Shown here piece after piece: positions 1 through 6,170 of a stretch of DNA of 6,434 nucleotides. The stretch is taken from assembly GCA_012514595.1 (NCBI GenBank), contig JAAYZZ010000161.1:1-6434 (forward strand), written 5' to 3'. The notes below the pieces were generated by a model, which worked only from the letters and a program-made list of their open reading frames with translations, did no database searches and had not been told where the DNA came from. Made by a program: the position numbers and the translations under genes. Each line of letters begins with the position of its first letter. The stretch's first letter is position 1. Origin of the DNA: Elusimicrobiota bacterium. Lineage in GTDB: Bacteria; Omnitrophota; Gorgyraeia; Zapsychrales; Fredricksoniimonadaceae.

Positions 1-1056
1 ATGTCCGAAGTCAAGAAACAAACACCTGTCGAGACCGAGAACCGAAAAAAGGCCCTGGAGCTGGCCTTGACGCAGATCGAGAAGCAGTTCGGGAAGGGCT
101 CCATCATGAAGCTCGACGGGAGCGTGCGCGCGGATGTGGAGGCGATCTCCACCGGGTCCATCTCGCTCGATGTGGCGCTCGGCGTGGGGGGCATCCCCAG
201 AGGACGCGTGATCGAGATCTACGGTCCCGAGTCCTCGGGAAAGACGACACTCACACTGAGCGTTATTTCCCAGATCCAGAAAAAGGGGGGGGTGGCGGCC
301 TTCATCGATGCGGAGCACGCCTTTGACGCGAGCTATGCCCAGAAGATCGGGGTCAAGCTCGAGGACCTTCTGGTCTCCCAGCCGGACACCGGTGAGCAGG
401 CCCTTGAGATCGCCGAGACGCTGGTCCGCTCGAACGCCGTGGATCTTGTTGTAGTCGATTCTGTCGCAGCGCTCACCCCAAAGGCCGAGATCGAGGGCGA
501 CATGGGGGACAGTCACATGGGGCTCCAGGCGCGGCTTATGTCCCAGGCGCTGCGCAAGCTGACCGCCGTGACCTCGAAGTCCAAGACCAGCCTCATCTTC
601 ATCAACCAGATCCGCATGAAGATCGGGGTCATGTTCGGGAATCCCGAGACCACGACGGGCGGAAATGCCCTCAAGTTCTATTCCTCGGTCCGCATCGACC
701 TGCGCCGGATCGAGACGCTGAAGAAGGGTGATGAGGCCTATGGCAACCGGGTGCGCGCCAAGATCGTGAAGAATAAAGTCGCCCCGCCTTTTAAAGAGGC
801 CGAGTTCGAGATCCATTTCAACGAGGGGATCTCGTATCTCTGCGACCTGATCGATACCGCGGTCAAGATGAACATCATCGAGCGCTCCGGGGCTTGGATG
901 TCCTTTGAGGGCGAGCGGATCGCCCAGGGCCGGGACAACGCAAGGAAGTATCTGGAGGACAATCCCAAGGTCTCCCAGAAGATCGAGAAAATGATCATGG
1001 AGGCCCTCAAGGCCAAGCAGACACCCGAGAAGGCGCAGAAGAAGGCGGCCGAGTAA
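1..1056 (+). CDS. recA: Recombinase RecA
   Basis: RecA is the cytoplasmic ATP-dependent strand-exchange protein of homologous recombination and the co-protease that triggers LexA cleavage in the SOS response. The 351-residue product is close to the E. coli length (353). Visible motifs are the Walker A loop GPESSGKT at residues 75-82, the DAEHA segment with the conserved glutamate at 105, the Walker B strand LVVVDS at 149-154, and the DNA-binding loop 2 region from NQIRMKIGVMFGN (202-214) through TTTGGNALKFY (217-227), which is nearly invariant in RecA. The C-terminal tail (about 337-351) is lysine-rich rather than strongly acidic as in E. coli. The window begins on the ATG, so promoter, RBS and operator cannot be seen. 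An A5G8 run at 280-292 lies inside codons 94-98. The stop is 4 bases before recX. Identification is certain. Confidence 0.99.
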   Translation: MSEVKKQTPVETENRKKALELALTQIEKQFGKGSIMKLDGSVRADVEAISTGSISLDVALGVGGIPRGRVIEIYGPESSGKTTLTLSVISQIQKKGGVAAFIDAEHAFDASYAQKIGVKLEDLLVSQPDTGEQALEIAETLVRSNAVDLVVVDSVAALTPKAEIEGDMGDSHMGLQARLMSQALRKLTAVTSKSKTSLIFINQIRMKIGVMFGNPETTTGGNALKFYSSVRIDLRRIETLKKGDEAYGNRVRAKIVKNKVAPPFKEAEFEIHFNEGISYLCDLIDTAVKMNIIERSGAWMSFEGERIAQGRDNARKYLEDNPKVSQKIEKMIMEALKAKQTPEKAQKKAAE

Positions 1057-1060
1057 CGGT

Positions 1061-1522
1061 ATGGATGAAGAGGTTCTCCGTCGGGCAAAAGCCGCAGCTT
1101 TTCGTCTGCTGAAGATCCGTCCCCGCAGTATCGGGGAGATCCAAAAGAAGTTCACTCTGAAAGGCGTTCCGGCGGACATCGCCGAAAGGATCGTGGCCGA
1201 CCTGGAGGCCCGGGGATTTCTCGACGATGCCGCCTTTGCCCGGGCCTGGACCCAGGGACGGATCAAGCGGTACGGGCCCCGCCGGGTCAAAAGAGAACTT
1301 GAACAGAAGGGCGTCCCCAAGGACCTCATCGGGAGGGTCTGGGAGGATCTCAAGGTTGAATACGATGAGGAGGGGGCGGCGCGGAGTCTGGCCCAGCGGC
1401 GCATGGCCTCGCGGGAACAGCAGGGTGTGCCGATCCTCAAGAAGAAAAAACGCGTGATGGACTATCTCCTTCGGAGGGGTTTTTCTCCGTTGGTGGTTGG
1501 GAAAGTGATCAGGGAGCTATGA
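1061..1522 (+). CDS. recX: Regulatory protein RecX
   Basis: RecX binds the RecA filament and limits its extension and ATPase activity, so it tunes recombination and SOS induction. The product has 153 residues, in the usual range for the family, and is entirely basic and helical in character, as expected for its tandem three-helix repeats. Family hallmarks are an N-terminal AxxLLxxRPRS-like stretch (residues 13-23), the ARGFLDDAAFARAW segment (about 50-63), the KRYGPRRVKRELEQKGV segment (69-85), and a C-terminal YLLRRGFSPLVVGKVI repeat. It starts 4 bases after the recA stop with only a weak purine run upstream inside recA, so translation is probably coupled to recA. Its stop TGA overlaps the alaS ATG (ATGA at 1519-1522). 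Adjacency to recA supports the call independently of the sequence match. Confidence 0.95.
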   Translation: MDEEVLRRAKAAAFRLLKIRPRSIGEIQKKFTLKGVPADIAERIVADLEARGFLDDAAFARAWTQGRIKRYGPRRVKRELEQKGVPKDLIGRVWEDLKVEYDEEGAARSLAQRRMASREQQGVPILKKKKRVMDYLLRRGFSPLVVGKVIREL

Positions 1523-4149
1523 CAGGACACGAGATCAGGACGAAATTCCTCGAATTCTTTGCCTCCAAAGGCCACAAGATCTGCGCGAGCGATTCCTTGG
1601 TCCCCAAGGACGACCCGACGGTGCTCTTTACCAGCGCGGGGATGCAGCAGTTCAAGCCCCAGTTCATGGGCCATCTGACGGGTTTCGCTCGGGCGACGAC
1701 ATCCCAAAAGTGTCTTCGGACCGATGATCTCACCGAGGTCGGGGTCACGGATTTCCATCACACCATGTTCGAGATGCTGGGGAATTTCTCCTTCGGCGAT
1801 TATTTCAAGCGCGAGGCGATCTCTTGGGCGTGGGAGTTCCTGACAAAGGTCCTCGGCATCCCGGCGGATAAGCTGTGGGTCTCTGTCCACAAGGACGACG
1901 AGGAGGCCTACGGGATCTGGCTCACGGAGATCAAGGTCCCGAAAGACCGGATCGTCAAGCTCGGCGACAAGTCCAACTTCTGGCCGTCCAATGCGCGACT
2001 GAACGGTCCCAATGGGCCGTGCGGGCCGTGCTCCGAGATCTTCTATGACTGGGGGAAGGCGGACTGCCAAAACCCCCAGTGTGATCCGGATTGTTCCTGC
2101 GGCCGCTTCTGTGAGGTCTGGAACCTGGTCTTCACTCAGTACAACCGCAAGGACGGCGGGGCCCTGGAGCCCCTCCCGGCCAAGAATATCGATACCGGAA
2201 TGGGGTTGGAGCGTCTGACCGCGGTGATGCAGGGGAAGCACAACAACTTTGACTCGGACCTCTTTCAGCCGATCATCAAGGTGGTTGAGAGAGCTGTCGC
2301 TGCTGAAGGGGCGAAGATCGCGCTGCGTGAGACGCGGGTAATCGCGGACCATGTCCGCGCCGTCACCTTCGGGATCTCCGACGGGGTGATCCCCTCGAAC
2401 GAGGGGCGCGGCTATGTGATGCGGCGTCTGATCGTGGACATGGTCAACATCCTGATCCAGGCGGGGGTGAAGAAGCCCCTGGTGCATGGTCTTGTGCCCG
2501 TTGTGGTGGATGTGATGAAGGGGCCCTATCCCGAACTCGTCGGGAAACAGGCCGAGATCGCCGAGACGGTCCTTCGGATCGAGGAGGCGGTGATCAGGCT
2601 GAACGCCCAGAAGCTGCCGGAACTTCTGGCAGAGCTTAAAAAGGGCATGCCCTCAGAGGAGGTGGGAGAGATCATGTTCCGTTACCGGGACACCCACGGG
2701 CTGTCCTATGATCAGGTCTCCTCTGCCGTGACAAAGATCTGCGGGGCCGGGGCTCTCCCAAAGGCCAAGGACATTTATGAGGCCCTTCTCGAGGAGCAAA
2801 AGACCCGCTCCCGTCAAGCGAGCAAGATGCAGGGCGATGTCTTTTTGTCCGGCGATGTGGACGTGAAGGGGATCGCTCGGACCGCGTTCGTCGGATATGA
2901 CCAGCCTTCGCTGGAGGCCTGCGTGATCGCGCTCTTTGTCGATGGGCAGAAGGTCGCCGAGGCGCGCGAGGGCCAGAGGGCTGTGGTGGTCCTCGACAAG
3001 ACCCCGTTCTATCCCGAGCAGGGCGGGCAGATCGCCGATACCGGACTCCTCCGGGGCAAGGCGGGTTCCCTCGATGTCCAGGGTGTCCGGAAGGTCAATG
3101 ATGTGATCCTGCATCAGGGGCCCGTGAGCGGTGTCCTTAAGGCCGGAGAATTCGTGAAGGCCGCGATCGACGGGGAACGCCGCATGGCCATCATGCGCAA
3201 TCATACGGCGACCCATCTTCTGCAGGCCGCGCTCCGGCAGGTCCTGGGGCCTCATGTGAAGCAGCAGGGATCTTCCGTCGATGAGAACCGTCTCCGTTTT
3301 GATTTTACACACCCCAAGGCCGTGACGCGTGAGGAGGTCCGGGCTGCGGGGGATATTGTCAATGCCCTGGTCCGCAGGGCCGTCCCTGTTTCAAAGAAGG
3401 AGATGCCCATCGAGGAGGCCAAACAGAGCGGGGCGCTCTCCTTCTTCGCCGAGAAATACGGGGAGACCGTGCGGGTCGTTTCCGTGGCAGAGGCCTCCTC
3501 CGAATTCTGCGGGGGGACGCATCTCGACAATACCGGGCAGATTGGTCTTTTCAGGATCCTGTCCGAGGGGGCCGTGGCCCAGGGGGTCCGCCGCATCGAG
3601 GCCGTGACCGGTACAGGCGCAGTGGCGCTCGTGCGTTCACGTGAGGAGGTCCTGGAAAGGGCGGCCCAGTCGCTCAAGGTCGCCCCGGAGGAGGTCGCGG
3701 ACCGGATCGACATGCAGTCCCGCCGGATCAAGGACCTCCAGAAGGAACTGGGGCAGGTCCGTTTCGACGCCATGAGATCCGGGCTTCCGGCCATCGTCGA
3801 TGCCGCTGAAGAGATATCCGGGGCCAAGTTCGTGGCCCATCTTTTTGAGGGAGCGGATATGGAGATGCTCCGCAAGATCAGCGATGCCATTCGTCAGAAA
3901 TGCCCCCGGGTCCTGCTGGTCCTCGGCGGGACAGGGGAGGGCTCGAGTGCGGTCATTGTTGCCGCGTCCGATGATCTGGTGAAGGGCGGGGTCAATTGCG
4001 GCACGGTCATCAAGACCGCGGCGCCGCTCTTCGGCGGGTCCGGAGGCGGACGGCCCAATATGGCGCAGGCCGGCGGCCAGGACCCCGCAAGGCTCGTCAC
4101 GATGTTCCGGGATGTGTCCAGGGTTGTCAGGGAGGCGATCGAAAGATGA
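1519..4149 (+). CDS. alaS: Alanine--tRNA ligase (AlaRS)
   Basis: AlaRS charges tRNA-Ala with alanine and hydrolyses mischarged Ser/Gly-tRNA-Ala in the cytoplasm. The 876 residues match E. coli AlaRS in length and architecture. The class II catalytic core spans about 1-240: motif 1 region with TSAGMQQFKP (38-47), motif 2 region with CLRTDDLTEVG (65-75) and FEMLGNFSFGDYF (84-96), and motif 3 GMGLERL (227-233). A Cys-rich insertion (C183, C188, C192, C194, C198) is a likely extra zinc knuckle, as in many bacterial AlaRS. The editing domain has the zinc ligands HTATH (H562, H566) and CGGTH (C664, H668). A C-Ala domain ends in the glycine-rich FGGSGGGRPNMAQAGG (838-853). N294 and D398 match the positions that read the G3:U70 pair in E. 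coli (N303, D400), but the flanking helices are divergent. It overlaps recX and hisD by ATGA at each end. The purine run AGGGAG at 1511-1516 is only 2 bases from the ATG, so coupling to recX is likely. Confidence 0.99.
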   Translation: MTGHEIRTKFLEFFASKGHKICASDSLVPKDDPTVLFTSAGMQQFKPQFMGHLTGFARATTSQKCLRTDDLTEVGVTDFHHTMFEMLGNFSFGDYFKREAISWAWEFLTKVLGIPADKLWVSVHKDDEEAYGIWLTEIKVPKDRIVKLGDKSNFWPSNARLNGPNGPCGPCSEIFYDWGKADCQNPQCDPDCSCGRFCEVWNLVFTQYNRKDGGALEPLPAKNIDTGMGLERLTAVMQGKHNNFDSDLFQPIIKVVERAVAAEGAKIALRETRVIADHVRAVTFGISDGVIPSNEGRGYVMRRLIVDMVNILIQAGVKKPLVHGLVPVVVDVMKGPYPELVGKQAEIAETVLRIEEAVIRLNAQKLPELLAELKKGMPSEEVGEIMFRYRDTHGLSYDQVSSAVTKICGAGALPKAKDIYEALLEEQKTRSRQASKMQGDVFLSGDVDVKGIARTAFVGYDQPSLEACVIALFVDGQKVAEAREGQRAVVVLDKTPFYPEQGGQIADTGLLRGKAGSLDVQGVRKVNDVILHQGPVSGVLKAGEFVKAAIDGERRMAIMRNHTATHLLQAALRQVLGPHVKQQGSSVDENRLRFDFTHPKAVTREEVRAAGDIVNALVRRAVPVSKKEMPIEEAKQSGALSFFAEKYGETVRVVSVAEASSEFCGGTHLDNTGQIGLFRILSEGAVAQGVRRIEAVTGTGAVALVRSREEVLERAAQSLKVAPEEVADRIDMQSRRIKDLQKELGQVRFDAMRSGLPAIVDAAEEISGAKFVAHLFEGADMEMLRKISDAIRQKCPRVLLVLGGTGEGSSAVIVAASDDLVKGGVNCGTVIKTAAPLFGGSGGGRPNMAQAGGQDPARLVTMFRDVSRVVREAIER
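4131..4135 (+). promoter_or_regulatory. Ribosome binding site for hisD, inside alaS
   Basis: GGAGG (within AGGGAGG from 4129) lies in the last codons of alaS, 10 bases before the ATG at 4146. It decides the hisD start: the same frame stays open upstream to an ATG at 3996, but that would bury 50 residues inside the conserved AlaRS C-Ala domain, whereas the ATG at 4146 gives the normal HisD N terminus. Confidence 0.75.
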
Positions 4150-5369
4150 AGATCCTCAAGTCGAACACCAAGGGAATGCAGCAGATCTATGACCGCAATC
4201 TTTTTTACCGGCGGCAGAGTACGGTGGAGAAGGTCCGGAGGATCATCGAGGACGTGCGCACGAACGGCGACAGTGCGGTCCTCAAATATACCCGCCGCTT
4301 TGACGGGGTCAAGATGCAGCCCAAGGACCTCAGGGTCGGAGAGGCGGAGATCACGGCTGCGTTCCAGAATATTTCTCCGGACCTGATCGACGCGATCAAG
4401 ATGGTCATCAACAATGTCTCGGCGTTCTATCGCAAGCAGATCAAGCGCCCGGCCTCCATCAAGAGCGAGGAGGGCATCCTTCTCAAGGAGGAATACCTTC
4501 CGCTCGATACGGTGGGGGTCTACATTCCTGCCGGGACCGCGCCTCTCGTCTCGTCGGTGTATATGACCGTTGTTCCGGCCATCGTGGCCGGCGTGAGGAG
4601 GATCGTGATCGTGACCCCGCCCGGAAAGGACGGGAACGTCAATCCCCATATCCTGGCCGTGGCGAGCCTCCTCAATGTGAATGAGATCTACAAGATCGGG
4701 GGCGCGCAGGCGGTGGCGGCCATGGCCTTCGGCACGAAGACGCTCCCCCGCGTCGACAAGATCGTGGGGCCCGGGAACGCCTATGTGACCGAGGCGAAGC
4801 GCCAGTTGTTCGGGTATGTGGATATCGATATGCTGGCCGGGCCGACAGAACTTGTGATCGTCGCGAACCGTCACAGCGATCCGGATTTTGTGGCCGCGGA
4901 CCTCGAGTCCCAGATCGAACACGCGGGCGGCCTTTCGATCCTCATTTCGACGTCGAAGCAGCTGATCCGTCAGGTGAGGACGAGGGTGCAGGGAGGCTAC
5001 GCGATCTATACCAAGAACATGGAGGAGGCCTGTGAGATCGCCAACCGGATCGCTCCGGAACACCTTCAGATCATGACGAACAATCCCAAGAGTGTCGCAC
5101 GGATGATCCGGAATGCGGGCGCGGTCTTCCTGGGGCCCTACAGTCCGACCCCGCTCGGCGATTATATCGCAGGTCCGAGCCACGTGCTTCCGACGCTGGG
5201 GACCGCGAGGTTCTCCTCGGGGCTGAGCCTGGGGGATTTCATGAAAACGAGCCATATCATCAGTTATTCCCGCAAGGCCCTGGAGAAGGTCCGCGAGCCT
5301 TTGGAGAAGATCGCGCGGATCGAGGGGCTGGTGAAACACGCCGAGACGGTGGGGGTGAGGTTCAAATAA
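4146..5369 (+). CDS. hisD: Histidinol dehydrogenase
   Basis: HisD is the zinc-dependent cytoplasmic enzyme that oxidises L-histidinol to L-histidine in two NAD+-dependent steps, the end of the histidine pathway. From ATG 4146 the product has 407 residues, against about 430 in most bacteria. Motifs in order are TRRFDG (49-54), the IPAGTAPLVSSVYM segment (127-140), GGAQAVAAMAFGT (185-197), VDKIVGPGNAYVTEAKR (203-219), DMLAGPTE (228-235), SQIEH, APEHL, and LGDYIAGPSHVLPT (337-350). By alignment with E. coli the zinc ligands Q256, H259, D339 and H398 and the catalytic pair E305-H306 are all present. The distance H259 to E305 is 46 residues against 64 in E. coli, so about 18 residues are missing there, while all other ligand spacings are identical. 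The start codon overlaps the alaS stop (ATGA, 4146-4149), which implies translational coupling to alaS. HisD function is confidently predicted despite the short form. Confidence 0.97.
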   Translation: MKILKSNTKGMQQIYDRNLFYRRQSTVEKVRRIIEDVRTNGDSAVLKYTRRFDGVKMQPKDLRVGEAEITAAFQNISPDLIDAIKMVINNVSAFYRKQIKRPASIKSEEGILLKEEYLPLDTVGVYIPAGTAPLVSSVYMTVVPAIVAGVRRIVIVTPPGKDGNVNPHILAVASLLNVNEIYKIGGAQAVAAMAFGTKTLPRVDKIVGPGNAYVTEAKRQLFGYVDIDMLAGPTELVIVANRHSDPDFVAADLESQIEHAGGLSILISTSKQLIRQVRTRVQGGYAIYTKNMEEACEIANRIAPEHLQIMTNNPKSVARMIRNAGAVFLGPYSPTPLGDYIAGPSHVLPTLGTARFSSGLSLGDFMKTSHIISYSRKALEKVREPLEKIARIEGLVKHAETVGVRFK

Positions 5370-5375
5370 GGGGAC

Positions 5376-5433
5376 AAGTCACACGGCACAAGAAAAAATT
5401 TTCCTGTGGTTTGTGACATGTGCCGTGCGGCTT
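5376..5433 (+). repeat. Inverted repeat / predicted hairpin between hisD and hisB
   Basis: The arms 5376-5390 and 5419-5433 pair over 15 positions, with a perfect 9-base core CACGGCACA (5382-5390) against TGTGCCGTG (5419-5427), one mismatch and one G-U pair. The loop is 28 bases and contains an A/T-rich centre and TTTTCCTGTG (5399-5408). The arms can be read as degenerate 7-base units of pattern GNCACNN (for example GTCACAC at 5378, GGCACAA at 5385) facing reverse-complement units (TTGTGAC at 5411, ATGTGCC at 5418). The stem ends 5 bases before the hisB Shine-Dalgarno. The following tract CTTTCTT is a poor U-run, so an RNA-stability or processing element is as plausible as a terminator. It resembles the hairpin between hisB and hisH in layout. 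Confidence 0.7.
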
Positions 5434-5438
5434 TCTTC

Positions 5439-5444
5439 AGGAGG
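5439..5444 (+). promoter_or_regulatory. Ribosome binding site for hisB
   Basis: A complete AGGAGG lies 5 bases before the ATG at 5450. It fixes the hisB start there rather than at the in-frame ATG at 5420, which sits in the right arm of the hairpin, has no Shine-Dalgarno, and would add ten residues not typical of the family. Confidence 0.88.
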
Positions 5445-5449
5445 TTCTT

Positions 5450-6064
5450 ATGGGACGAACAGCGACGATCGAACGCAAGAGCAAAGAGACCCACATCAAG
5501 GCCACGGTCAATGTGGACGGACGGGGCGACCGGTCGAGGATCAGGACGGGGATCGCGTTCCTGGACCATATGGTCGAGCTCTTTTGTTTTCACGGACTTT
5601 TTGATCTTGAGCTCGAAGTGGTTTCAAGCGACACGGCTATTGATATCCATCACACTAACGAGGATATCGGGATCGTCCTGGGCAAGGCCGTCAAGCAGGC
5701 CCTGGGCGAGAAGGCCGGGATCCGCCGTTTCGGGTCCAAAGGGGCCCCCATGGAGGCCACGGTCGCGCGCTGCATCATCGATATCAGCGGGCGCGGATAT
5801 TTTCATCTGAACGTGGAGGGGGACAAGCTCGTTCAGCCCGGAGAGAAGCAGGAGTATTCGCTCTCTTATCTCGAGCATTTCATGGAATCGTTCGCCCACA
5901 ACCTGGGGGCCACGATGAGCGTCACCCTCCAGAACGTCTCGGATGACGTTCATACGAATGTTGAGGCCGTTTTCAAGGCCGTGGGGCTGGCCCTTGATGA
6001 GGCGACCCAGGTCGATCCTCGTCGGGAGGGGATCGTGCCAAGCACGAAGGGGATCATTGACTAG
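5450..6064 (+). CDS. hisB: Imidazoleglycerol-phosphate dehydratase, with atypical metal site
   Basis: IGPD removes water from imidazole glycerol phosphate to give imidazole acetol phosphate in histidine biosynthesis. It normally works as a large homo-oligomer with a di-metal (Mn) centre at subunit interfaces. The 204-residue product is a monofunctional dehydratase of normal length, without the fused phosphatase domain of E. coli HisB. Visible motifs are TGIAFLDHM with H40, HGLFDLELEV (48-57), the first metal motif HHTNED (67-72), GIVLGKA (74-80), the ARC-IIDISGRGYF segment with R115, and VPSTKG (196-201). Departures from the family: the usual TLH is TMS (155-157), the second HHxxE is HTNVE (168-172), and PMDE is PMEA (100-103). 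The fold is clear and the his-operon position supports the role, but catalytic competence is uncertain. It follows hisD by 80 bases, has its own strong RBS, and is followed by a long hairpin. Confidence 0.92.
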   Translation: MGRTATIERKSKETHIKATVNVDGRGDRSRIRTGIAFLDHMVELFCFHGLFDLELEVVSSDTAIDIHHTNEDIGIVLGKAVKQALGEKAGIRRFGSKGAPMEATVARCIIDISGRGYFHLNVEGDKLVQPGEKQEYSLSYLEHFMESFAHNLGATMSVTLQNVSDDVHTNVEAVFKAVGLALDEATQVDPRREGIVPSTKGIID

Positions 6065-6067
6065 AAA

Positions 6068-6095
6068 GGCACTTGGCACTGGCCACTGGGCACTA
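6068..6095 (+). repeat. Four tandem 7-base units after hisB
   Basis: Four consecutive heptamers follow the hisB stop: GGCACTT (6068), GGCACTG (6075), GCCACTG (6082) and GGCACTA (6089). They form the left arm of the long hairpin. The right arm is three heptamers in the opposite orientation: TAGTGCC (6127), TGGTGTC (6134) and TAGTGTC (6141). The regular 7-base period shows that the arms arose by unit duplication rather than being a random palindrome. Confidence 0.85.
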
Positions 6096-6149
6096 GATGG
6101 GATTGGGGAGATCTTTTTCCTGTGTCTAGTGCCTGGTGTCTAGTGTCAG
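6073..6149 (+). repeat. Long inverted repeat / predicted hairpin between hisB and hisH
   Basis: Positions 6073-6097 pair with 6125-6149 over 25 positions: 19 Watson-Crick pairs, 5 G-U pairs (as RNA) and a single C-U mismatch at 6083/6139. The 9-base inner core GGCACTAGA against TCTAGTGCC is perfect. The 27-base loop ends in TTTTCCTGTG (6115-6124), the same ten bases found in the loop of the hisD-hisB hairpin. The stem occupies most of the 92-base gap and ends 7 bases before the hisH ATG, where a ribosome binding site would normally lie. No terminator-type U-run follows directly. Likely roles are a dispersed repeat of the genome, an mRNA-stability or processing element, or control of hisH translation; the sequence alone does not decide. 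Confidence 0.82.
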
Positions 6150-6156
6150 TATTCTT

Positions 6157-6170
6157 ATGATCGCGATCAT
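6157..6170. repeat. Perfect 14-base palindrome over the hisH start
   Basis: ATGATCGCGATCAT reads the same on both strands and covers the hisH start codon and codons 2 to 5. The encoded MIAII is the common HisH N terminus, so the palindrome may be a by-product of coding. Confidence 0.6.

Noticed and set aside
2343..2359. Short perfect inverted repeat CGCGGAC / GTCCGCG in alaS
   Set aside because: It lies in the conserved IADHVRA coding segment and is explained by codon content.
3996..4145. N-terminal extension of hisD to the in-frame ATG at 3996
   Set aside because: It would overlap 154 bases of conserved alaS C-Ala coding sequence. The ATG at 4146 has GGAGG 10 bases upstream and gives the normal HisD N terminus.
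3894..5339. Long open frame on the minus strand opposite alaS and hisD (481 codons)
   Set aside because: It lies wholly opposite two certain genes, is rich in H, D, R and L as expected from antisense of GC-biased codons, and shows no recognisable domain. The same applies to the minus-strand frame at 1462-2487.
5376..5440. Intrinsic terminator after hisD
   Set aside because: The stem is followed by CTTTCTT rather than a run of T, and hisB with its RBS follows at once in the same pathway. Partial attenuation cannot be excluded.
5420..5449. hisB start at the upstream ATG 5420
   Set aside because: It lies in the hairpin arm with no ribosome binding site. The ATG at 5450 follows a perfect AGGAGG by 5 bases and matches family length.
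6097..6129. Ten-codon reading frame in the hisB-hisH gap as a histidine leader peptide
   Set aside because: It encodes MGLGRSFSCV with no histidine codon and has no ribosome binding site, so there is no sign of his attenuation.
6065..6156. CRISPR-like array from the repeated 7-base units
   Set aside because: Units are only 7 bases, directly abutting, and arranged in two opposite arms of a hairpin, with no spacers or cas genes.
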